DNA of 64,000 bases from Bdellovibrionales bacterium (GCA_018646675.1 JABGUH010000042.1:62001-126000); one strand, 5' to 3'. Shown: positions 9,261-19,085, numbered from the stretch's first letter. Program-made: numbers and translations. The notes: generated by a model from the letters alone, not told the origin.

Positions 9261-9869
9261 ATGACGCATATAGTATCAACAGAGAAGAGGTGCTGCTCAG
9301 ATGAATATTTGACCAGCCATCCAGAAGAGTTCATTTCCCCCTCTTCCTCTGTTGATGCCATATCATCTCCCCCCCTCCAGACAGTAGATTTTGATAGTAG
9401 TGAATTGGTCAGAGCTGCATATCTTTATGCCATTCGCCTACTAACCAAAAAAGAGTACTCAGTCCCTAAAATACGACGCAAGCTACTAGAGCGTGAAAAC
9501 CCTCGCGAAGTCGTTGAGCAGGTGATTGAAAGATTGGTCAGTGCTAACTACCTGAGTAATGAGCGCTATATTGAGGCCAGAGTAAGAGGGCTAATTCGTA
9601 AAAATCTATCTGCCAGCAATATTCAGCTTCGTCTACAGCAGGAACAATTGTCTGTTCCCATTGAACAAATTGAAGATATTTTTGCTGAACTTAAAATCTC
9701 CAGTCAGGAGCAGATAGAGAATCTGCTCGAACGCAAGAGCAAACAACTTCTGAACGCTGGTGATTGCTACGATAGTTTGGCCAAAATAGTGCGCTATCTC
9801 CAGCACAAAGGACACGCGCCAGCAACAACTTTACCCATCATAAAAAAATACCTTAACCAAAAGAGATAG
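9261..9869 (+). CDS. recX: RecX, regulator of RecA
   Basis: This 202-residue protein has three-helix repeats typical of RecX. The first is AYLYAIRLLTKKEYS with RKLLER, then EVVEQVIERLVSANYLSNERY, then further helices to the end. RecX binds within the RecA filament groove and limits its activity. The first 45 residues are a polar extension (Ser/Pro rich) without recognised function. It lies just downstream of recA, and its stop codon directly abuts the end of the convergent aminotransferase gene. Confidence 0.9.
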   Translation: MTHIVSTEKRCCSDEYLTSHPEEFISPSSSVDAISSPPLQTVDFDSSELVRAAYLYAIRLLTKKEYSVPKIRRKLLERENPREVVEQVIERLVSANYLSNERYIEARVRGLIRKNLSASNIQLRLQQEQLSVPIEQIEDIFAELKISSQEQIENLLERKSKQLLNAGDCYDSLAKIVRYLQHKGHAPATTLPIIKKYLNQKR

Positions 9870-11084
9870 CTAGCGCTTCCCCATCCGACTGAAGGCTAGG
9901 CGCTCCTCAAGACGGCTCATACCGTTGGCCACATCGACTGAAACTCCATTACCTAAAAAGCTCATGCCGGTAGCGTAGAGCACCTTATGCAAGTTATGGT
10001 GACGACACTGCTCACCCATCTGGCCAATTCGTACAATACTTAGCCCAAAAGCTGCAGAGATCTCCACATGAAAGTGACTGATCATGTGTTGTAACATCTT
10101 AGGAATATCTACTGTGGTCGGAACCTCGATGGCGATAACAGAGTTCAAGCGGTACTCATGGGGAACATATAGCTTTAACCCCATTGCCTCTAATCCTGCT
10201 TGAAGTGCGCGCGAACTCTCATGATGACGCTTAAATCTTACTGCCAAGGTCTCTTGACAGATCAAGCGCAGGGCCTCATGCATCGCTAAAATCCCGGGTA
10301 CTGGAGCAGTATAGTGATAACGTTTTAATGACCAGAAGTTTAAAGCGCGTCTAGCATCAAGACACCAGTGGGGACAACGTGTTTTACGACTCTCCACTAC
10401 CTCCCATGCTCTCTCCGAAAAGGCGATCAGAGAGACTCCTGGAATAGAAGATAGTCCCTTCTGGCCACCAGTAACAACACAGTCCACTCCCCAATCATCC
10501 ATCTCTAGAGGAATAGTCGTCAGCGTACACACCGCGTCAACGACTACCAGAACACCAAACTGATTAGCGACAGCTGCAATCTCTTGCAACCAGATATTAC
10601 GGATTCCACAAGAGGTCTCACCTTGAACAATGGTTAACAGGTCAATGTCCCCCTCTCGCTCCAATACCTCTCTAACTTGTTCAACACTTGTAGGGGTCAA
10701 TCCATCAGATTTTAAAGAGATTACATCTGCTCCTACTCCCTCTGCCAATTCGCGAAAACGGGCACTGAAAATCCCTAACTCCAGCACTAACGCCTTGCGA
10801 CCGGGCCAGAGTAAATTAGTAATCCCCATCTCCATTGCCGCTGTAGATGGACCTGAGATGCCAAAAATCTTATCGCTCCTGGTCTGAAAAGCATATTGAG
10901 CCATTAAAATAACTCGATCAATTACTTGATTCATTGTACTTCCGAGGTGGTTTATAACCACCCCGTTGGCATTTGCCACCATCTGGGGAATGGGAACCGG
11001 ACCAGCCCCCATTAACAGCAGGGGCTCAGACGGAAGAATATCAGAGAGCGCAAGGTCTTCGGGAGGAAGGATGGCCTTTGTCAT
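9870..11084 (-). CDS. Class V PLP-dependent aminotransferase (alanine/serine-glyoxylate type)
   Basis: The protein is 404 residues of fold-type I. The PLP lysine lies in TGGQKGLSSIPG and the cofactor aspartate in VVVDAVCTL. The motif GETSCGIRN matches the phosphate-binding part of alanine-glyoxylate or serine-pyruvate aminotransferases. It would move an amino group from alanine or serine to glyoxylate or pyruvate. No pathway partner is adjacent. No strong ribosome site precedes the ATG at 11084, so the start is only moderately sure. Substrate choice cannot be read from sequence. Confidence 0.8.
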   Translation of the reverse strand: MTKAILPPEDLALSDILPSEPLLLMGAGPVPIPQMVANANGVVINHLGSTMNQVIDRVILMAQYAFQTRSDKIFGISGPSTAAMEMGITNLLWPGRKALVLELGIFSARFRELAEGVGADVISLKSDGLTPTSVEQVREVLEREGDIDLLTIVQGETSCGIRNIWLQEIAAVANQFGVLVVVDAVCTLTTIPLEMDDWGVDCVVTGGQKGLSSIPGVSLIAFSERAWEVVESRKTRCPHWCLDARRALNFWSLKRYHYTAPVPGILAMHEALRLICQETLAVRFKRHHESSRALQAGLEAMGLKLYVPHEYRLNSVIAIEVPTTVDIPKMLQHMISHFHVEISAAFGLSIVRIGQMGEQCRHHNLHKVLYATGMSFLGNGVSVDVANGMSRLEERLAFSRMGKR

Positions 11085-11275
11085 AGAAGAGCACTACCAG
11101 AGGTAGAGAACAGGAGTGATTGTTGTCTATTCATTTTGCATATAACTCCATTGTTGCCATCACGTTTGCAAACCATGTCTACAATCTTACTCTATAAATC
11201 ATAGGATATCAGAGATGGCCTCGCAACTACCGGTCAGCTTTATCTGGCACCATTTCACTGGTTTCCCCAAATTAG

Positions 11276-11308
11276 TGGCAATAATTATTGCCAATGGAAG
11301 TGTATACT
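11276..11308 (+). promoter_or_regulatory. 18-bp perfect palindrome just upstream of a -10 element, probable alaS control site
   Basis: TGGCAATAATTATTGCCA at 11276-11293 reads identically on both strands. TATACT at 11303-11308 is a good -10 box 9 bases after it, so the palindrome covers the -35 region. This looks like an operator that replaces or blocks a -35 element. The 294-base region between the divergent aminotransferase gene and alaS shows no other clear signal. Confidence 0.55.
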
Positions 11309-11378
11309 AGGGTGAATTATTACAGTAGTATTAGATCAGCAAATTTAAGCAAAACTATCAGGTACTTGGGATTTACTA

Positions 11379-13997
11379 ATGATGATGGCTCAAGAGATTC
11401 GTAAACGTTTTACCCATTTTTTTTCTGAGCAGGACCACCAGCAGGTTACGTCATCCTCCCTCATCCCTAATAACGACCCCACCTTACTCTTCGCTAATGC
11501 AGGAATGAATCAGTTTAAGGACTACTTCACCGGTAGAGTTCAGCCACCTCACCCTCGGGCGGTTACAATTCAGAAATGTGTCCGTGCCGGTGGTAAGCAT
11601 AATGATCTGGAGAATGTTGGGGTAACCGCAAGACATCATACTTTTTTTGAAATGCTGGGTAACTTCTCTTTTGGTGACTACTTTAAAGATCAGGCGATCT
11701 CTTTGGCGTGGAATTTTTTAACCTGCGAGCTAAAGCTTCCTGCTGATCGCCTATATGTAACCGTCCACACCAGCGATGATCAGGCTTTTGAAATTTGGAA
11801 TAAGAAGATCGGCATTGATGCTACTCATCTCTTTAGAAAAGGGGACAAAGATAATTTCTGGGAGATGGGAGATGTTGGTCCTTGTGGCCCATGTAGCGAA
11901 ATTTTTTATGACCATGGAGAGGAGTATAGTACTCCCAATCTCTCGATTAAACCCGGGGGAGACATCCTTGATGATGAACAACGCTATGTCGAAATATGGA
12001 ATCTTGTTTTCATGCAGTATGAAAAAAGCAAAGAGGGTAGAACTCCACTACCATCTCCATCAATAGATACTGGGGCCGGACTAGAGAGAATTGCTGCCAT
12101 CATGCAGGGGAAGTATTGGAACTACGACAGTGACCTTTTCACTCCTATCTTAGATGAATTGGCCACGATTAGTGGTCGTCAATATGATGATAGTAGATAC
12201 TCTACCCACTTCAGAGTTGTTGCAGACCATATTCGCTCCTCGACAATGCTAATTACCGATGGTGTGATCCCATCAAATGAGGGTCGGGGATATGTGCTAC
12301 GCAGAATTATTCGCAGAGCGATCCGTCACTTACGTGAACTGGGAACTCCTCCTCTAAGCTTCTGCCGTCTAGTACCTGTTACCCTCAAAACTTTAGGCGC
12401 TCAATATCCAGACAATCTAAATAATCAATCCTTAGCAACGAAGCTTCTCGAACAAGAGGAGCAGAGATTTCTTATCACTTTAGACCAAGGTATGCGTTTC
12501 TTAGATGAAGTTGTGGAGAGCGAGGTTAAAGATAGTGTCTTAAACGGTGCTGCCGCCTTTAAGCTGTATGATACCTTTGGATTCCCTATTGACCTAACGG
12601 CCACTATATTACAAGAGCGAAATATCTCTGTTGATATGCAGGGATTTGAACAGACCATGCAAGCCCGCAAAGAGGAATCAAAGCGAAGCTGGAAAGGTGG
12701 AGTTGGAGTTGATAACTCTATCTTTTTCAATCTATTAAGTAAAATGGGGGCGACCCAGTTTGTGGGATATCAGCAAGAAGAGTGTTTGGCAACGCTCCTT
12801 CACCTTGAGCCAATTGGTGAAAATGAATTTGGCTTGATTTTCGATCAAACTCCCTTTTATGGTGAGTCCGGCGGTCAAGCGGGAGACAGTGGCGAGATCT
12901 ATCTTCCCGAGCACACCGCCAAAGCACTCACAACAATAACCAGCACGAAAAAACCAATTCCAGAGTTACATCTCCACCTAACGAGTAGTGCTGAATCATT
13001 AATCATCGGCAATAGATATCTATTGAAGGTCAATCAGCAACAGCGTCGACAAACTCGTCAAAACCACTCTGCAACCCATCTCTTACAATCTGCGCTAATA
13101 AACGTACTGGGAGATCATGTAAAACAGAGCGGTTCATCTGTTAATCAGGAAAAGCTGAGGTTTGACTTCACTCACTTGCAAGGTATAACTCCGCAGGAGC
13201 TACAAGAAATAGAGCAATTAGTTAATGATCAAATCGAAAGAGGGTTACCCATCTCTACCAGTGTTATGACCCCTGACGAGGCAAAAAAGAGTGGAGCACT
13301 TGCACTTTTTGGTGAGAAATATGGAGCAAAAGTTCGTGTTGTTAAGATGGGAGCATTTTCTACCGAGCTATGTGGTGGCACCCATACCACGAATAGTGCC
13401 GAAATTGGCCACTTCCTCTTACTCAGCGAATCTTCATTAAGCAGCGGTATTCGACGGATCGAGGCCCTGACTGGGGCCACCGCGATTTCACGACTGAGGA
13501 CCAGATCTCAAACTCTTCACAGAGTCGAGCAGCATCTTAATGCTAATGAGAGTAGTGTATTTCAAAGAGTCACTTCTCTAGTTAATGAGCAAAAACTGCA
13601 ACAAAAGGATCTTTCTATCCTTAAGGAGAAGATTGAACAACTATCAAGCGACTCCCTTTTTGATGCCCCTGAAATTCTAACTGGAGATTTACCATTTAAG
13701 GCGATTGAAGTATCAGCTGAGAGTGACCTAAAAAAAGTATCCGATCTTTTTATGGACCGCTTTCCTGATGGTGTGATTTTGATCTCATCTGTGAGAAAAA
13801 ATCGCACTGCAGTCTTACTACGATCTTCGTCTAATAAAAGTGCCCCCAACTGTTCAAAGATTCTCAAAGAGTCACTTCCCTTAATTAATGGCCGCGGTGG
13901 TGGTAAACCTAATATGGCTCAAGGGTCTGGTGACGAAATGGCAATCGGTCCAGTAGTAGATAAGGTCCGACAAATGCTTGTTCAAGGAGCAGAGTAG
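11379..13997 (+). CDS. alaS: Alanyl-tRNA synthetase
   Basis: This is a full-length AlaS of 872 residues. The class II aminoacylation core has FANAGMNQFK and GDNFWEMGDVGPCGPCSE-type motifs, written here as DKDNFWEMG and CGPCSEIF. The editing domain carries the zinc residues H563 and H567 (NHSATH) and C665 in CGGTH. A C-terminal coiled coil and a Gly-rich GGRGGG-like end (NGRGGGKP) complete the C-Ala domain. It charges tRNA-Ala and deacylates mischarged serine or glycine. The start is one of three consecutive codons reading MMM; the first is used. The next gene begins directly after the stop. Confidence 0.96.
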   Translation: MMMAQEIRKRFTHFFSEQDHQQVTSSSLIPNNDPTLLFANAGMNQFKDYFTGRVQPPHPRAVTIQKCVRAGGKHNDLENVGVTARHHTFFEMLGNFSFGDYFKDQAISLAWNFLTCELKLPADRLYVTVHTSDDQAFEIWNKKIGIDATHLFRKGDKDNFWEMGDVGPCGPCSEIFYDHGEEYSTPNLSIKPGGDILDDEQRYVEIWNLVFMQYEKSKEGRTPLPSPSIDTGAGLERIAAIMQGKYWNYDSDLFTPILDELATISGRQYDDSRYSTHFRVVADHIRSSTMLITDGVIPSNEGRGYVLRRIIRRAIRHLRELGTPPLSFCRLVPVTLKTLGAQYPDNLNNQSLATKLLEQEEQRFLITLDQGMRFLDEVVESEVKDSVLNGAAAFKLYDTFGFPIDLTATILQERNISVDMQGFEQTMQARKEESKRSWKGGVGVDNSIFFNLLSKMGATQFVGYQQEECLATLLHLEPIGENEFGLIFDQTPFYGESGGQAGDSGEIYLPEHTAKALTTITSTKKPIPELHLHLTSSAESLIIGNRYLLKVNQQQRRQTRQNHSATHLLQSALINVLGDHVKQSGSSVNQEKLRFDFTHLQGITPQELQEIEQLVNDQIERGLPISTSVMTPDEAKKSGALALFGEKYGAKVRVVKMGAFSTELCGGTHTTNSAEIGHFLLLSESSLSSGIRRIEALTGATAISRLRTRSQTLHRVEQHLNANESSVFQRVTSLVNEQKLQQKDLSILKEKIEQLSSDSLFDAPEILTGDLPFKAIEVSAESDLKKVSDLFMDRFPDGVILISSVRKNRTAVLLRSSSNKSAPNCSKILKESLPLINGRGGGKPNMAQGSGDEMAIGPVVDKVRQMLVQGAE

Positions 13998-15743
13998 ATG
14001 ATGATTAAACAATCTTTTATACTTTTTTTATTCCTTACCTTGACCCTGCTTCTAGGTAGTAGTTGTCTGGATAAGTCTAAGAAAACCAGCTCTAACCAAA
14101 CCCTTAATATCGCGCTCCGAGGTGAAGTTCCAACTCTCGACCCAGCAAGTGCCTACGATACTCTATCAGCCTCCGTCATTTATCAATGTTACGAAACCTT
14201 GTATGAGTACCACTACCTTAAACGACCATACACCCTTAAACCGCTACTAGCTGATGGAATGCCACTAGTGGAGAACAGAGGTAAGCGCTATACCATAAAA
14301 ATAAAAAAGGGAATCCGTTATCACGATGACCCTTCTTTCTATGGAAAAGTTCGTTACTTGAAAGCTCAAGACTTTATCAACCAGATAAAACGGCTGGCGT
14401 TTATTCCTACCAAAAGTAGCGGTTGGTGGTTATTTGATGGCAAAATTGTTGGGATAAATAAATTTCGCAAACAAGCGGGAAATGATCTGAATGCCTTTAA
14501 ACGACTAACGATTTCCGGTCTACAGGCCAAAGATGACCACACTTTAGTGATCAACCTAACTCAACCCTATCCACAAATGTTATACGCCCTTGCGATGAGC
14601 TTTACCGCACCGGTCCCGTTAGAAATAATATCACAGTACAACAATCTACTAAATGATCGAATCGTTGGCACTGGGCCATTTAAACTTGGCGAATGGGTCC
14701 GTTCCTCAAAAATAGTATTGCAGCGGTTCGAGCACTATCATGAGAGCTACTACCCCTCCATTGGAGACCGCCTATCCAACGATAATAATCTTTTACATGA
14801 TGCCGGAAAGAAAATTCCTTTTTTGCAGGGAATTGTATTCCACGTTATGAAAGAGGATCAAACTCGCTGGTTAAATTTTCAATCTCAAAAGATCGATCTC
14901 TCTCATATTGATAAGGATAACTTTCAAAATGCTGTCAATCCTGACGGTCAGCTTAGCCAGTCATTAAAGAACAAGAAGATCCATCTTCAAATCTCTCCCA
15001 GCTTAACCTATTGGTGGTTGTCCTTTAACATGAAAGACAAAATTGTTGGTACCAACCTAAAGCTAAGACAGGCGATTGCCCACGCCGTTGATATGGATCG
15101 CTATCTCTCACTGTTTACCAATAATATCGGACTAAAAGCAAATTCCATCTATCCCCCAGGAATATTTGGTTACGATCCGGCCCATCAGCTTCCCTTTGAG
15201 TACAACCTGGAAAAGGCAAAAAAACTATTAGCTGAAGCTGGCTACCCTGACGGCAAAGGTCTACCAGTACTACGGTACGATGTTCGAGGTGCGAGCCCAA
15301 CAAATCGTCAACAAGCTGAATATATCAAATCAGAGTTAAGTAAAATAAACATTCGCACCAAAGTTACTCTGAACTCATTTCCCCGTTTTTTGGAGAAAGT
15401 ACGCAGTGGACAACTCCAATTTTGGCAGGGGGGTTGGGCAATGGACTATCCAGATGCAGAGAACTCACTGCAACTACTGACCACTCAAAACCATGCTCCT
15501 GGCCCCAACTCATCTTTCTACACCAATGCGCAATTTGACCGCTATTTTGAACAGTTAAAAATTATTCCCAATAACAAGAAAAAATTAGAACTAATGCGTA
15601 AGATGGAGCAGATAATTCAGCAGGATCTACCTTGGATTATGCAGTATTACTCAAAAAATTATTTTCTATTTCACGAACATCTAAAAAACTATCGTCACTC
15701 AGATGTAATTTATAATTATATGAAATATCTTAGAAAGGAGTAG
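13998..15743 (+). CDS. Peptide/oligopeptide ABC transporter substrate-binding lipoprotein (SBP_bac_5 family)
   Basis: The protein is 581 residues with a signal peptide ending in a lipobox LLGSSC (Cys at 23). The mature part begins with the family hallmark LNIALRGEVPTLDPA, and GTGPFKLGEW lies in the middle. The C-terminal region QFWQGGWAMDYPDAENS is typical of DppA/OppA/MppA proteins. It should bind peptides in the periplasm and deliver them to an ABC permease. No permease or ATPase genes are adjacent, so it is an orphan here. It starts immediately after the alaS stop and is probably co-transcribed with it. Peptide scavenging would suit a predator, but that is inference. Confidence 0.85.
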   Translation: MMIKQSFILFLFLTLTLLLGSSCLDKSKKTSSNQTLNIALRGEVPTLDPASAYDTLSASVIYQCYETLYEYHYLKRPYTLKPLLADGMPLVENRGKRYTIKIKKGIRYHDDPSFYGKVRYLKAQDFINQIKRLAFIPTKSSGWWLFDGKIVGINKFRKQAGNDLNAFKRLTISGLQAKDDHTLVINLTQPYPQMLYALAMSFTAPVPLEIISQYNNLLNDRIVGTGPFKLGEWVRSSKIVLQRFEHYHESYYPSIGDRLSNDNNLLHDAGKKIPFLQGIVFHVMKEDQTRWLNFQSQKIDLSHIDKDNFQNAVNPDGQLSQSLKNKKIHLQISPSLTYWWLSFNMKDKIVGTNLKLRQAIAHAVDMDRYLSLFTNNIGLKANSIYPPGIFGYDPAHQLPFEYNLEKAKKLLAEAGYPDGKGLPVLRYDVRGASPTNRQQAEYIKSELSKINIRTKVTLNSFPRFLEKVRSGQLQFWQGGWAMDYPDAENSLQLLTTQNHAPGPNSSFYTNAQFDRYFEQLKIIPNNKKKLELMRKMEQIIQQDLPWIMQYYSKNYFLFHEHLKNYRHSDVIYNYMKYLRKE

Positions 15744-15878
15744 TGCTTAACCAAACATTTTGCTCTCCTACTCAGTTAATTAGCGGCATTATTTACCTAT
15801 CTCCCCTCTGTAGTGTCTGTTTAATCATATCTTACTGCCTTTACACCGAAGATATTTACTAGAAGAAGCAGTGGTAAC

Positions 15879-15915
15879 ATCAACATTTGAAGTTGATCTA
15901 TTGTTTTAGTTATCT
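15879..15915 (+). promoter_or_regulatory. Inverted repeat over a candidate promoter
   Basis: ATCAAC (15879-15884) and GTTGAT (15892-15897) form an inverted repeat with a 7-base spacer. It overlaps a candidate -35 TTGAAG (15887-15892), which is 17 bases from a -10-like TTATCT (15910-15915). The unit is upstream of the small exported protein gene. It could be an operator or a transcript hairpin. Confidence 0.35.
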
Positions 15916-15958
15916 TGAACCAACAGGAGGTTGTTAGAGAGATTGGAGGTAAAATTCG

Positions 15959-16363
15959 ATGCCAAAGATAATTGCTATATTTGCCACAGTGGCACTAATG
16001 CTTACACCAACCTCTAATTTTGCTCGCGACTATATCATCTTCAGCATCACACAGAGTGTGCCTATGGGTGAACCCAACGAGATAATCAAGAAAAATTTTT
16101 ACACCAATCTCGGCCAGGAACAGGGAGTAGATAAGGGCACCATCTTAGATGTCTTCCGTACAATCTCCCGCAGTGATCCCTACCAAAGTAAAAAGAGGTA
16201 CAACTACCGTATAAAAATTGGTGAGCTATCTGTATTACATGCCGAGCAGAGCAGCTCAATTGGGAAAATATCTAAAGTTAACACCGAAGCGAAATACCCG
16301 CTATTTGAAATCGAGGCTTTTACCATTGGAGATCATGTAACGGTCCATATCAAAGATGAATAG
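15959..16363 (+). CDS. Small exported protein, FlgT C-terminal-like, function unknown
   Basis: The protein is 134 residues with a signal peptide (MPKIIAIFATVALM, likely cut after NFA). The mature part contains NLGQEQGVDKGTILDVFR and IGELSVLHAEQSSSIGKI. This is the pattern of a short beta domain in which a channel or flagellar accessory protein reports a G-x-x-x-G-V-K-x-G-x-x-L turn, as in FlgT C-terminal domains. I infer a periplasmic or outer-membrane associated role. A GGAGGT ribosome site precedes the ATG. The neighbours give no functional hint. Confidence 0.55.
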   Translation: MPKIIAIFATVALMLTPTSNFARDYIIFSITQSVPMGEPNEIIKKNFYTNLGQEQGVDKGTILDVFRTISRSDPYQSKKRYNYRIKIGELSVLHAEQSSSIGKISKVNTEAKYPLFEIEAFTIGDHVTVHIKDE

Positions 16364-16402
16364 CAGAGTTAGCTGATCCCAATAAAACGTTATCTCTCCC
16401 TA

Positions 16403-16726
16403 CTATAGTAATATTCTGTGATCTCCTAGTCGGGTGAATCGCTTGACCTTAACTAATAGAATCTTATGCTCAACTATAATTGGAACTAACTGCAGGATGT
16501 ACTCCTCTCCAATCATCAACTCGAGACAACGCGAAGGGCAACTTCTGATCTCTTTGATCGGACTTCCCCGGTAAACACCCTTAAAGTGAAATCGATAACT
16601 GTACTTACCAGATAGCTGCTCGATCCCAATACAGCTGCTGATTGCAATAATATCGCACATCATCACTCTTCCTTCGCTAAACAACCTAGTCATCAGGTCT
16701 CCTAATGACTGCAAGCGAAATACCAT
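16403..16726 (-). CDS. Hypothetical small cytosolic protein
   Basis: The protein is about 107 residues from an ATG at 16726; a TTG eight codons upstream extends the frame to 16750. It has no signal peptide or membrane helix. A central stretch YRFHFKGVYRGSPIKEI followed by CPSRCLELMIGEEYILQL and a beta-rich end suggests a small beta-barrel such as an OB or PilZ-like fold. I cannot assign it. It is convergent with the small exported protein gene and divergent from the acyl-CoA ligase gene. Confidence 0.4.
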   Translation of the reverse strand: MVFRLQSLGDLMTRLFSEGRVMMCDIIAISSCIGIEQLSGKYSYRFHFKGVYRGSPIKEIRSCPSRCLELMIGEEYILQLVPIIVEHKILLVKVKRFTRLGDHRILL

Positions 16727-16902
16727 TTTCTCTTGTTGTAACCATCTCAAAAAATTTAGCCTAGCACTAACAAGAGTTTTTTTTTAAACAGTACAGAGTA
16801 AAAAAAGCTCCCTGATCACTAAGAATCACTATATAATTACAGAAGAATTTCCATATTGATTTAACATAGCCCAGTAAACTCTATCACATAGGAATATTTA
16901 TT

Positions 16903-18723
16903 ATGGCAAACAAGAAAACAGTTCCCCAACTCTTTGTCAATCGTGTCAGCAAGAACCCTGATGCCAATGCTATTGGCTGGATTGAAGGTGATAATGTTAT
17001 TTTCTATCGTCATTCAAAATATCAGGAAATTGTAGAGGCCCTAAGCCTAGGATTAGTCAAGCTTGGTCTTCAGGCTGGAGAAAAACTATCGATACTCTCT
17101 CACACCTGTGTTAAGTGGCATCTCTGTGATATTGCAACCATGTGTGCGCGTGGAGTTGTGGTACCGCTCTACCCCAACTATCTCTCCCAAGAGATTCAAT
17201 TTATAATCAACCACTCTGAAAGTAAAATAGCCGTTGTTGAAAATGATGAACAACTTTTGAAGATAATCGAGATCCAAGAGAAGACACCTCAACTGCAATA
17301 TATTATTGGCATGGATGAACTATCTAGTGAAGCGACTACTAAGATTCGTGATGGCATTGAATATATCTCCTATAGTACTCTATTAACTAACGGACAGAGT
17401 GAGCGTGAAGCTGCTCCCAACCTATTCAAGGAGCTGGTTAATGATGGGCTAGAAGGTGACCTAGCATCTATTATTTACACCTCAGGAACAACCGGAACCC
17501 CCAAAGGAGCAGTAATTACCCAACATGCATTTAGCTCTATGCTTGAAAATGTTGCTCAAACTCTCCATGGAGGAATTGATACCACTGATCGAAACCTGGT
17601 ATTTCTTCCACTCTCCCATGTATTGGGGCGATGTGACTCTATGCTATTTCTAGGACTGGGAAATGAGACTGTCTATGCTGAGTCACTGGAGAAGGTAGTA
17701 GACAACCTAGCGGTGGCCCGCCCAACTGTTCTAGTAGCAGTTCCACGTATTTTTGAAAAAGTACACGCCAAAATTATGCAGCAGATTGAATCTGGTTCCC
17801 CGGCCAAAAAGGCTCTCTTTAACTTGGCACTAAAAGTGTCTGAAAATTATTTTAATGCCTTGGAACGTGACCAATCTCCGTCCACCCTCTCCATCATTCA
17901 ACGAAATTTAGCTTATAAAGTAATCTTCTCTAAAATTTACAATAAATTTGGTGGAAACGTTCGCTTTTTTGTCTCTGGCGGTGCTCCCATCTCGAAGGAG
18001 ATTATCCATTTTCTAAGACATGCAAATCTTACCATATTGGAGGGCTATGGACTGACTGAGACTGTTGCTGCCTGTGTTCTAAACCCACTGGGAAGACAGA
18101 TTGCCGGTACTGTTGGAGTTCCTCTAAATAATGTCAAAATGAAGTTTGCTGAAGATGGCGAGATCCTACTCAAAACTGATGCTATGTTCTCTGAATACTA
18201 CAAAAATGAGGAAGCAACCAAAGAGGCGCTTAAAGATGGCTGGCTCTATACTGGTGATATTGGCGAACTAGATGAGCATGGCCATCTAAAGATCACAGAT
18301 CGAAAGAAAGATATTATTATTACCTCTGCCGGAAAGAATATCGCACCACAAAAAATTGAGGGGTTAATGAAGTTAAAGCCACATATCTCTCATTTTATGG
18401 TGATTGGTGACCAGCATAAGTACCTCACTGCGATCGTCGGTATCGAAAAGGAGCCCTTCTTAGATGACTTTGACAAACTGGGGATCGATCGCACTATAAG
18501 CGTTGAAGAGATGAGCAAGCACCCTGAAATCAGGCAACTTATTCAGGGGGAAATAGATGATGTTAACGATCAGCTTGCCCGCTTCGAAACTATTAAGAAG
18601 TTTTATATCGCCCCTGTGCTCTTCTCGGTAGAGAGTGGAGATATTACTCCATCCCTAAAGCTAAAGAAGAAGGTGTTATTGGACAAGTATCATGGAGAGA
18701 TTGATTTAATGTATTGCTCCTAA
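16903..18723 (+). CDS. Long-chain acyl-CoA synthetase (AMP-dependent)
   Basis: This is a 606-residue member of the ANL superfamily. The P-loop is YTSGTTGTPKG at 192-202. The acceptor motif GYGLTETVAA, the hinge GWLYTGDIGE and the C-terminal DRKKDIIITSAGKNIAP are all present. It activates fatty acids to acyl-CoA for beta-oxidation or lipid synthesis. The length and motif set match FadD15-type long-chain synthetases. It lies alone upstream of rpoZ. A membrane Fe-S quinone oxidoreductase at 47.8 kb could serve the electron side of fatty-acid oxidation, but the link is only inference. Confidence 0.9.
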   Translation: MANKKTVPQLFVNRVSKNPDANAIGWIEGDNVIFYRHSKYQEIVEALSLGLVKLGLQAGEKLSILSHTCVKWHLCDIATMCARGVVVPLYPNYLSQEIQFIINHSESKIAVVENDEQLLKIIEIQEKTPQLQYIIGMDELSSEATTKIRDGIEYISYSTLLTNGQSEREAAPNLFKELVNDGLEGDLASIIYTSGTTGTPKGAVITQHAFSSMLENVAQTLHGGIDTTDRNLVFLPLSHVLGRCDSMLFLGLGNETVYAESLEKVVDNLAVARPTVLVAVPRIFEKVHAKIMQQIESGSPAKKALFNLALKVSENYFNALERDQSPSTLSIIQRNLAYKVIFSKIYNKFGGNVRFFVSGGAPISKEIIHFLRHANLTILEGYGLTETVAACVLNPLGRQIAGTVGVPLNNVKMKFAEDGEILLKTDAMFSEYYKNEEATKEALKDGWLYTGDIGELDEHGHLKITDRKKDIIITSAGKNIAPQKIEGLMKLKPHISHFMVIGDQHKYLTAIVGIEKEPFLDDFDKLGIDRTISVEEMSKHPEIRQLIQGEIDDVNDQLARFETIKKFYIAPVLFSVESGDITPSLKLKKKVLLDKYHGEIDLMYCS

Positions 18724-18803
18724 CCGGCGGCAAACCTCACCCCTCTCTCCGCCCTTTAGGGCAAGAGTAGCGAAAATCAGCTATTTATAGTCAAAAAGTT
18801 ATT

Positions 18804-18832
18804 TTGACAAAGTGACCAATCTCCCCTACAAA
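18804..18832 (+). promoter_or_regulatory. Strong candidate promoter of rpoZ
   Basis: A consensus TTGACA at 18804-18809 and TACAAA at 18827-18832 are 17 bases apart. Initiation near 18839 leaves a leader of about 34 bases. The intergenic stretch also has a GCCC-TTTA-GGGC hairpin near 18750 without a T-run, which I do not call a terminator. Confidence 0.65.
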
Positions 18833-18872
18833 GGTTTGTTTAGGGTACGACACATCACATTGAGGAAAATTT

Positions 18873-19085
18873 ATGGCCAGAGTAACCATCGAAGATTGTT
18901 TGGAGCAAGTAGAAAATCGCTATGAGCTAGTTCACCTAGCAACCAAGCGGGTTAAACAACTACGTGACGGTAAAGAGCCATTAATCAACAGCCGCAATAA
19001 GGATATTGTTGTCTCGTTACGAGAGATTGCGGCCGGTAAGGTATGTCACGCCCCAGTCAGTGAGTACGACTCCGACGAATTTTAG
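18873..19085 (+). CDS. rpoZ: RNA polymerase omega subunit
   Basis: This 70-residue protein begins [20 protein letters not shown] and contains the family motif [12 protein letters not shown], followed by [16 protein letters not shown]. It promotes assembly of core RNA polymerase by binding the beta-prime subunit. It has no spoT neighbour, unlike the enterobacterial arrangement. Instead it is convergent with the second lon gene with an 11-base gap. A near-consensus promoter lies upstream. Confidence 0.95.
   Translation: MARVTIEDCLEQVENRYELVHLATKRVKQLRDGKEPLINSRNKDIVVSLREIAAGKVCHAPVSEYDSDEF

Noticed and set aside
18745-18765. GCCC-TTTA-GGGC hairpin after the acyl-CoA ligase gene
   Set aside because: It has no following T-run, so it is not called a terminator.
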